From contig NZ_BLAF01000051.1 in NCBI RefSeq assembly GCF_009687885.1, forward strand, positions 1-64,000: a stretch of 64,000 nucleotides of DNA. The letters are read 5' to 3'. The DNA comes from Acrocarpospora pleiomorpha (GTDB lineage Bacteria; Actinomycetota; Actinomycetes; Streptosporangiales; Streptosporangiaceae). The notes beneath the pieces were generated by a model. That model saw nothing but the letters and a program-made list of their open reading frames with translations, was not told where the DNA came from and did not search any database. This document shows, in pieces, positions 58,269 to 64,000 of the stretch (position 1 is the stretch's first letter; each line of letters starts with the position of its first letter). Position numbers and translations under genes: made by a program.

Positions 58269-58997
58269 ATGTCCGATCCTCTCGTACCACTGCTCGACGT
58301 GGACAACCTTTACGCCCGCTACGGTCAGGCGCGCGTTCTGCACGGCGTCAGCCTGACGGTCCTGCCGGGCGAGGTGGTCGTCCTCCTCGGCGCGAACGGG
58401 GCGGGCAAGACGACGCTGCTCCGCGCCATCACCGGTCATGTCGAGCGGACTGGATCGATAAAGTTCGTCGGCACGGACATCACGAGAGCATCGCCGGCGA
58501 CAATCGTGTCCCTCGGACTCGTCCAGGTTCCGGAAGGACGTGGCACGTTCGCCGACCTGACGGTCCAGGAGAACCTCCGGCTCGGCGCCTACACGCGCCG
58601 CGTCACCGCTGCGGCGCTCGCGCTCGAGATCTCCGAGATCGTCGAGCGGTACCCCATCCTCGGCGAACGCGCAGGCCAGCGGGCCGGGCTGCTCAGTGGG
58701 GGAGAGCAGCAGATGCTCGCGATCGCACGGGCGCTGCTTGCCCGGCCACGGCTCCTCGTGCTGGACGAACCCTCGCTCGGACTCGCCCCGGCCATGACGC
58801 GCGCCGTCTTCGACACGTTGCGTGAACTGCACGACGAGCAAGGGCTCAGCCTGCTCATAGTCGAGCAGAACGCTGACCTGAGCCTCGGCATCGCCGACCG
58901 CGCGTACGTGCTCGAAGCGGGAGAGATCCAGGTTGCCGGTCCGGCCGCAGCCATCCGCGACGACGCCGGTCTCCGCCGGGCGTACCTGGGATATTAG
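58269..58997 (+). CDS. Branched-chain amino-acid-type ABC ATPase (LivF-like)
   Basis: 242 residues, starting one base after the LivG-like stop. P-loop GANGAGKTT, LivF-specific VQVPEGRGTFADLTVQENLRLG, signature LSGGEQQMLAIARAL, Walker B LLVLDEPSLGLAP, and switch region IVEQNADLSL. Pairs with the LivG-like subunit. Confidence 0.92.
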   Translation: MSDPLVPLLDVDNLYARYGQARVLHGVSLTVLPGEVVVLLGANGAGKTTLLRAITGHVERTGSIKFVGTDITRASPATIVSLGLVQVPEGRGTFADLTVQENLRLGAYTRRVTAAALALEISEIVERYPILGERAGQRAGLLSGGEQQMLAIARALLARPRLLVLDEPSLGLAPAMTRAVFDTLRELHDEQGLSLLIVEQNADLSLGIADRAYVLEAGEIQVAGPAAAIRDDAGLRRAYLGY

Positions 58998-59007
58998 GAG
59001 CGACACG

Positions 59008-59886
59008 ATGCTGGCTCTCCAGTTACTCGTTGACGGCGTCGGCAAGGGGGCGATCTACGCCGCTCTCGCCCTGGCGATTGTCGTCGCCCACCGGAGCACT
59101 GGGCTGGTCAACTTCGCGCAGGGCGAGTTCGCCACGCTGTCGGCGATGTTGACGGTCGCGCTCACCGGCCTCGGCCTCGACGTCTGGCTCGCACTCGCCG
59201 TCGCGGCCGCGGCCTCCTTCGCCGGAGGCGCGCTCATCCAGGTGGTGATCGTGCGCCCTACGATGCGCCGTGACCTCGTCCCCGTGGTCATCATGATCGG
59301 TCTCTATGTCTGCGCCAATGCCATCGGTCAGCTGACCTTCGGCCAGAACCCGCGCCCCCTCGAAGGGCTCTTTCCCGCCGGAGGGCTCATGCTCGGCGGG
59401 ATCCGCATCCAATGGTCGCTGATCGGGGTGATTCTCCTGCAAGCGGTGGTGATCACGGCGCTCACCCTCTTCTTCGTCCGGACCAAGATCGGGCTCGGGT
59501 TCCGCGCGGTCGCGACCGCCCCCGAGGCGAGCCGGGTCGCGGGGATACCCGTCGAACGAATGCACATGATCGGCTGGGGCATCGCCGCAGCGCTCGGGGC
59601 CGTGGCCGGTGTCAGCCTCACCAACCTCGGCGTCTACGTCGAGCCGCACATGATGACGACGGTCCTGGTCTACTCGCTCGCCGCGGTCACGATCGGAGGA
59701 TTCGACAGCGCACTCGGCGCGATCGTCGGCGGCACGATCATGGGAATCGTGGAGAGCCTGGTCACCGGCCTCGTACCGGGTGTCTCAGGAGATGCCGGAA
59801 TCCTGGTCTCACTCGCGATCATCACCCTGATCCTGCTGTCGCGACCACAGGGACTCTTCGGCCGAGAGCGGGTGACCCGTGTCTGA
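59008..59886 (+). CDS. Branched-chain amino-acid-type ABC permease (LivH-like)
   Basis: 292 residues from the ATG at 59008. About eight membrane segments with the LivH signatures LVDGVGKGAIYAALALAIV and NFAQGEFATLSAML near the N-terminus, and the cytoplasmic loop FRAVATAPEASRVAGIPVER. Importers of this class in soil actinomycetes often take up aromatic acids or amides rather than amino acids. Confidence 0.92.
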   Translation: MLALQLLVDGVGKGAIYAALALAIVVAHRSTGLVNFAQGEFATLSAMLTVALTGLGLDVWLALAVAAAASFAGGALIQVVIVRPTMRRDLVPVVIMIGLYVCANAIGQLTFGQNPRPLEGLFPAGGLMLGGIRIQWSLIGVILLQAVVITALTLFFVRTKIGLGFRAVATAPEASRVAGIPVERMHMIGWGIAAALGAVAGVSLTNLGVYVEPHMMTTVLVYSLAAVTIGGFDSALGAIVGGTIMGIVESLVTGLVPGVSGDAGILVSLAIITLILLSRPQGLFGRERVTRV

Positions 59887-60931
59887 GTCACGCTCGGTAC
59901 GCGCGGCCCAAGCGGGCAACGCCGCACTTGTCCTCGCCCTCGTGCTCGTCCCGCTCTTCTTCGAGCCTTTCAGGGTCACCCAGTTCACCCAGATCCTCGT
60001 CGTCGCCATCGCGGTGGCCGGGCTCAACCTCCTGACCGGCTTCACCGGGCAGGTCTCCGTCGGGCACTCGGCCTTCTTCGGGATCGGCGCCTACGTGACC
60101 GGTGTCCTCATCGTCCATGCCGCCGTTCCGATGACCGCCGCGATCATCGCAGGCACCCTCTCCGGCGGCATCGCCGGAGCACTGTTCGGCGTTCCTTCCC
60201 TGCGGATCAAAGGCACCCACCTCGCGATTGTGACGTTGGTGCTGGCAGCATCCCTCCCCGCCGTGCTGAGCACGTTCTCCGAGATCACCGGCGGCACGGA
60301 AGGGCTGCGCGTACCCCGCATCACACCACCGCGCGGATCGTTCCTCGCCGCCGACCAAACCCGCTACTACGTCGTACTCGGTGTGCTGCTCCTCATTGTC
60401 CTCGGCGTCTTCATGCTCGACCGCAGCCGGACCGGGCGTGCACTACGCGCCCTCGGCGACAACGAGATCGCCGCGGTTACGTACGGCGTACGCCCCATGC
60501 GGCTGCGGATCGGCGTATTCGCGGCGAGTTCGACGATCACGGCCCTAGCGGGCGCCCTTTTCGCCGTCACGAGCGGCTTCATCTCCTCGACCACGAGCTA
60601 CATGACGATCGTCGGATCGATCGTGTTCCTCACCGCACTCGTGATCGGGGGACGCGCGCTACTCGCGGGACCGCTCGCCGGTGCGGCGATCGCGGAGCTC
60701 CTACCAGCCCAGATCAGCCGGCAATCCCCGGAATGGGCGAACTTCGCCTATGGCGCGATCCTGATCGCCCTCCTGCTCCTCGCGCCCGAAGGCATCTCCA
60801 GCCTCCGCCCCAGGCGCTGGCTGTCACGCACGGCTCCTGATGTCCTCCCCACCCCCCTTCAACAGGAGGAAGCACCTCATGACACCGACAACACCCACGA
60901 CCAAGCGACGTCCACGACGCATATTGGCTAG
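59879..60931 (+). CDS. Branched-chain amino-acid-type ABC permease (LivM-like)
   Basis: 350 residues from a GTG overlapping the LivH-like stop. LivM layout: GLNLLTGFTGQVSVGHSAFFGIGAYV, then LRIKGTHLAIVTLVLAA, the EAA-like loop GRALRALGDNEIAAVTYGV, and some ten membrane segments. The C-terminal tail is hydrophilic (QQEEAPHDTDNTHDQA) and overlaps the start of the binding-protein gene. Confidence 0.92.
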   Translation: MSESRSVRAAQAGNAALVLALVLVPLFFEPFRVTQFTQILVVAIAVAGLNLLTGFTGQVSVGHSAFFGIGAYVTGVLIVHAAVPMTAAIIAGTLSGGIAGALFGVPSLRIKGTHLAIVTLVLAASLPAVLSTFSEITGGTEGLRVPRITPPRGSFLAADQTRYYVVLGVLLLIVLGVFMLDRSRTGRALRALGDNEIAAVTYGVRPMRLRIGVFAASSTITALAGALFAVTSGFISSTTSYMTIVGSIVFLTALVIGGRALLAGPLAGAAIAELLPAQISRQSPEWANFAYGAILIALLLLAPEGISSLRPRRWLSRTAPDVLPTPLQQEEAPHDTDNTHDQATSTTHIG

Positions 60932-62273
60932 CACAGGATCACTCCTCGCCACTGTCCTCCTCGTGACAGCTTGTACGGCGCGAGTCGGCGACGGCGGCGA
61001 CCCCGCAGCATCAACCGACGGCAGCCTCAATCTGACCGCCGACTGCCTCCACTACGACCCGACGGCAGGCGTCACCGCCAGCGCGATCAAGCTCGGAACC
61101 AGTCTGCCGCTCACCGGGCCACTGGCCATCCCTGGCACGTTCCACTTCGGCCTCGAAGCCCATCTCGCAAAGATAAACGCAGAAGGCGGCATCGACGGCA
61201 GAAAGATCGAGCTCACCGTACTCGACGATGGCTACGACCCCGCCAAGACCGCCACGAATGTCAACGAACTTGTCAACCGGGACAAAGTCTTCGGCATCGT
61301 CGGAATCCTCGGCACCGCCACCGCGCTCGCGGTACAGCAGGATCTGCAGGACAGTTGCGTACCCAACCTGTTCATCCAGACCGGGGCCCCCGTGGTCGCC
61401 GACCCCGCGCAGACCTGGTCGCAGATCCAGTTCCCGACCTACACCCTGGAGGCGCAGGCGCTCGCCCAGCGCGCCATCAACGCGGGCGTCAAATCAGTGT
61501 CGATCATCAGCCAGAACGACGCCTTCGGAAAGGCGTACGTGGACGCCCTCGTCGGCCCGCTCCAAGACGCCGGTGTCAAGGTGGGCACCCGGGCGACCTA
61601 CGACCCCGGCGCCCCCAGCGTCGAAACCCAGATCACCCAACTCGCCGCTGATGGTGCCGACGCGGTGTTCATCGCCGCGCTCGGCACCAAGTGCCCACAG
61701 ATCCTCAATGGCATCAAGTCGTCTCGCTGGAACCCGCTGCTGCTCAGCGTCAACTTCTGCACGTCTCGTGGACTGCTCGGGCTCCTTGAGAACGGCGCAG
61801 GAGACGACATGATCGGTACGACCTGGTACAAGAGCCCCACCGACCCGCAGTTCGCGGACGACGCTGCTCTTGCGGCCTACCGCGAGGCGCTCGCAAAGTA
61901 CGCACCCACCGCCGATCCCGATGAGGATTTCGTGCTCGACGGTTGGCTGGTAGGCCAACTCCTCATCAAGGTCCTCAAATCGGCCGAGACACTCGATCGC
62001 GCGTCGGTGATGCGGGCCGCGCACGATGCCAACCTGCACGTGGACACCATGCTCGACGGCGTGCAGTTCGCCGCCGCGGGGACTACGGAGCCGATCGGTC
62101 AAGTTCAGCTGCGCCGCTACGACAGCGCAAGCAAGACGTTCCTCTTCATCGATCCCAAGTCGGGCGACGACCTGCCGGCCGGAAAGACGAGACTGATCAT
62201 CCGCAGGACGAACCTGCCCCCGAGCGCTGACGTCCGAGAGACGACGGCAGCTCCATCTGAAGGCAAGCCATGA
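60879..62273 (+). CDS. Branched-chain amino-acid-type ABC substrate-binding lipoprotein
   Basis: 464 residues from the ATG at 60879 (AGGAGGA upstream); it overlaps the permease gene by about 50 bases in another frame. Lipoprotein signal with LLVTAC lipobox near residue 31. Periplasmic-binding fold type I: IKLGTSLPLTGPLA, INAEGGIDGRKIELTVLDDGYDP in pieces, SVSIISQNDAFGKAYVDAL. It captures the solute outside the membrane. Its length is above average for LivK, as for binding proteins of aromatic acids. The solute is not known. Confidence 0.92.
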   Translation: MTPTTPTTKRRPRRILASTGSLLATVLLVTACTARVGDGGDPAASTDGSLNLTADCLHYDPTAGVTASAIKLGTSLPLTGPLAIPGTFHFGLEAHLAKINAEGGIDGRKIELTVLDDGYDPAKTATNVNELVNRDKVFGIVGILGTATALAVQQDLQDSCVPNLFIQTGAPVVADPAQTWSQIQFPTYTLEAQALAQRAINAGVKSVSIISQNDAFGKAYVDALVGPLQDAGVKVGTRATYDPGAPSVETQITQLAADGADAVFIAALGTKCPQILNGIKSSRWNPLLLSVNFCTSRGLLGLLENGAGDDMIGTTWYKSPTDPQFADDAALAAYREALAKYAPTADPDEDFVLDGWLVGQLLIKVLKSAETLDRASVMRAAHDANLHVDTMLDGVQFAAAGTTEPIGQVQLRRYDSASKTFLFIDPKSGDDLPAGKTRLIIRRTNLPPSADVRETTAAPSEGKP

Positions 62274-63460
62274 CCTCAACCGATGACGCGCTCTACGGAC
62301 TCGACGCCCTCCCCTACGGTGTCTTCGATCCAGGTCAAGGCCCTCGGGTGGGCGTTCGATTCGGGCCGGGAGTCGTTGATCTCGCAGCTCTGTCCGCTGC
62401 TGCTCACTCACCGCTGGTGGAACTGTTCGACCAACCCTCCCTCGACGCTTTCCTTGCGGCGGGCAGGACGGTGTGGTCGCAGGCTCGGTCGAAAGTCCAG
62501 GAATGGCTGTCGACGACACCGAGCGAGCACGGCCATCGCCTCGCGGACGTCGACCTTCATCAGCCCTTCACCGTCGCCGACTACGTGGATTTCTACTCCT
62601 CTCGAGTGCATGCGGAGAACCTGAGTCAGATCTTCCGGCCTGGTCAGCCGCCGTTGCAGCAAAACTGGCTGAGCCTTCCCGTCGGCTACCACGGTCGGGC
62701 CGGCACGATCGTGCCATCCGGTACGCCGGTCGTTCGGCCAAACGGCCAGCGGGCGGGAGCCGGTGCCGGCCCTTCGGAATTCGGTCCAACCCGAAAGCTC
62801 GACCTGGAGGTCGAGCTCGGTTTTGTGGTAGGCCGCGGGTCCACGCTCGGAACTCCTGTCCCGGGCGGGGACGCCCGCGAGCACATCTTCGGCGTCGTGC
62901 TGGTTGACGACTGGTCCGCTCGCGACATCCAAGCGTTCGAGTACGTCCCCCTGGGACCGATGCTCGGGAAGTCGTTCGCCACCTCGATCGGGCACTGGGT
63001 ACTGCCGATCGAGGCGCTCGACGCCGCGCGCATCCCGCCACCACCGAGAGAACAGGCGCTTCACCCCTACCTGACCGGCTGGAACGATATGGGACTCGAC
63101 ATCGACTTCGAGGTCCGCCTCAATGGGCACCTGATCAGCGCGCCACGCTACCGCGACGTCTACTGGACGCCCGAGCAACAGCTCGCGCACCTGACCATCA
63201 GCGGCGCCTCGCTCCGATCTGGTGATCTGTTCGCGTCCGGAACGGTCTCGTCGATTGGGAATCCCGGTTCGTTGATCGAACTCACCCTGGACGGCCGTCG
63301 GCAATTGGCGCTCCCGGACGGCCGGCAACGGACCTACCTCGAAGACGGCGACGAGGTCGTCATCACCGCGACGGCGCCTGGTCCCGGCGTCGCACGCATC
63401 GGCCTCGGAGAAGTGCGCGGAACGATCTACCCGTCACCGATCGAACAGGAAGACAACTAA
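62270..63460 (+). CDS. Fumarylacetoacetase-type hydrolase
   Basis: 396 residues, ATG overlapping the binding-protein stop. FAA layout with an N-terminal SH3-like domain and the catalytic domain: Asp107 and His114 in ADYVDFYSSRVHAEN, YHGR at 140-143, metal and base residues in LDLEVELGFVVG and VDDWSARDIQAFEYVPLGP. Full-length FAH cleaves fumarylacetoacetate at the end of homogentisate degradation; here no homogentisate dioxygenase is present, so the substrate may be another ring-fission 2,4-diketo acid of the pathway served by the hydroxylase. Confidence 0.9.
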   Translation: MTSTDDALYGLDALPYGVFDPGQGPRVGVRFGPGVVDLAALSAAAHSPLVELFDQPSLDAFLAAGRTVWSQARSKVQEWLSTTPSEHGHRLADVDLHQPFTVADYVDFYSSRVHAENLSQIFRPGQPPLQQNWLSLPVGYHGRAGTIVPSGTPVVRPNGQRAGAGAGPSEFGPTRKLDLEVELGFVVGRGSTLGTPVPGGDAREHIFGVVLVDDWSARDIQAFEYVPLGPMLGKSFATSIGHWVLPIEALDAARIPPPPREQALHPYLTGWNDMGLDIDFEVRLNGHLISAPRYRDVYWTPEQQLAHLTISGASLRSGDLFASGTVSSIGNPGSLIELTLDGRRQLALPDGRQRTYLEDGDEVVITATAPGPGVARIGLGEVRGTIYPSPIEQEDN

Positions 63461-63465
63461 TCGCT

Positions 63466-63996
63466 ATGCAGGACATCAAACGCGTTCGTGTGGTCGTCAC
63501 GGGCGATCGCGACGGCAGGTCGTATATCAGCTCGGATGCTCCCGCGCTGGGCGCTCTCGTGCAGCCGGGGCGACCGACGGCCCTCACGGATGTGTGGCAC
63601 GTGGCGGGAGTACCCGCCGACCCGACGGACTCTGGGGAACCGCCGACTGACCGGCCGTTCACCCTGGCACCGCCGGCGAGCGGAATCGTGTTCCGAGTCG
63701 TGCAGTTCGATCCGGTGAGCGCCGACGAAATCGCCGCGATGGACGGTCGGGAAATCTTCGCGGCGATGAATGCCAGTGCTGACCATGTGGGTGGAGAGAC
63801 CAGCCCGTTCATGCACAGGACAAGAAGTCTGGATTTCGGTCTGGTCCTCGAAGGGTCACTCACGATGCTGCTCGACGACGATGTCACCGAGGTATCCGCA
63901 GGCGACATCATCATCCAGCGGGCAACCAGTCACGCTTGGGAGAACCGTGGCTCGCAGCGCGCCTTGGTGGCGTTCGTCCTTGTCTCCGCGATGTAG
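63466..63996 (+). CDS. Cupin-domain protein
   Basis: 176 residues, starting five bases after the FAH-type gene. A C-terminal double-stranded beta-helix is visible: TRSLDFGLVLEGSLTMLLDD, then GDIIIQRATSHAWENRGSQ with the His of the second cupin motif. The N-terminal part (residues 1-60, YISSDAPALGALVQPGRPTALTDVWHVAG) resembles cupins that accompany aromatic degradation genes. It could be an isomerase or a dioxygenase-like enzyme of the same pathway. It is the last visible gene of the operon and complete. Confidence 0.85.
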   Translation: MQDIKRVRVVVTGDRDGRSYISSDAPALGALVQPGRPTALTDVWHVAGVPADPTDSGEPPTDRPFTLAPPASGIVFRVVQFDPVSADEIAAMDGREIFAAMNASADHVGGETSPFMHRTRSLDFGLVLEGSLTMLLDDDVTEVSAGDIIIQRATSHAWENRGSQRALVAFVLVSAM

Positions 63997-64000
63997 TACC

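Overview
The window is GC-rich (roughly 70 %), densely packed DNA with many ATGA/GTGA gene overlaps, LuxR/SARP-type regulators, a mycothiol-dependent enzyme and likely leaderless starts. This points to an actinomycete. A filamentous soil type (Streptosporangiaceae- or Streptomyces-like) is my inference, not something the sequence proves. I saw no rRNA, tRNA, CRISPR array or intact mobile element.

Region by region. 0-13 kb is general metabolism plus local regulators: a 5'-cut hydantoinase B, MarR / membrane protein / SDR, TetR, epoxide hydrolase with a divergent WYL regulator, a secreted beta-helix protein with a LacI-type operator, a mycothiol-dependent isomerase, a quinone oxidoreductase and a LuxR-type ATPase regulator. 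13-20 kb is a decay zone. It holds an orphan antitoxin behind a toxin stub, an in-frame toxin-antitoxin fusion, remnants of a crotonase and an SDR, and a LuxR-ATPase regulator broken by frameshifts, mixed with a conserved pair of unknown genes, a secreted protein and a GNAT enzyme. 20-28 kb carries an AfsR-like SARP regulator, a small secreted protein behind a tandem-repeat promoter, and a cell-envelope group (DUF2690, DUF1906, Tat-exported M15 peptidase, DUF2127). 28-30 kb has an FAD oxidase, a response-regulator stub and an ArsR-VOC pair.

30-53 kb is a catabolic island built around 3-hydroxyanthranilate: 3,4-dioxygenase, ACMS decarboxylase, 2-aminomuconate semialdehyde dehydrogenase, RidA-type 2-aminomuconate deaminase, 4-oxalocrotonate tautomerase and a decarboxylase/hydratase. 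Two transporters, a CoA-transferase operon, an IclR regulator and an oligopeptide-type ABC operon accompany them. Several members are eroded: two crotonase/hydratase remnants and a CoA ligase lacking its C-terminal domain. The main discovery is a repeated site, GYTTCC-N7-GRGAAC-N6-TTGAG. It occurs six times, in front of nearly every transcription unit of the island, at a fixed distance from the promoter or start codon. It probably defines a regulon of the island's IclR protein.

53-64 kb is a second catabolic module. A TetR gene heads a three-subunit molybdenum hydroxylase operon. Divergent from it, across a 21-bp quasi-palindrome, lies a branched-chain-amino-acid-type ABC importer followed by a fumarylacetoacetase-type hydrolase and a cupin. 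I infer uptake, hydroxylation and ring-fission-product hydrolysis of an aromatic or N-heterocyclic compound.
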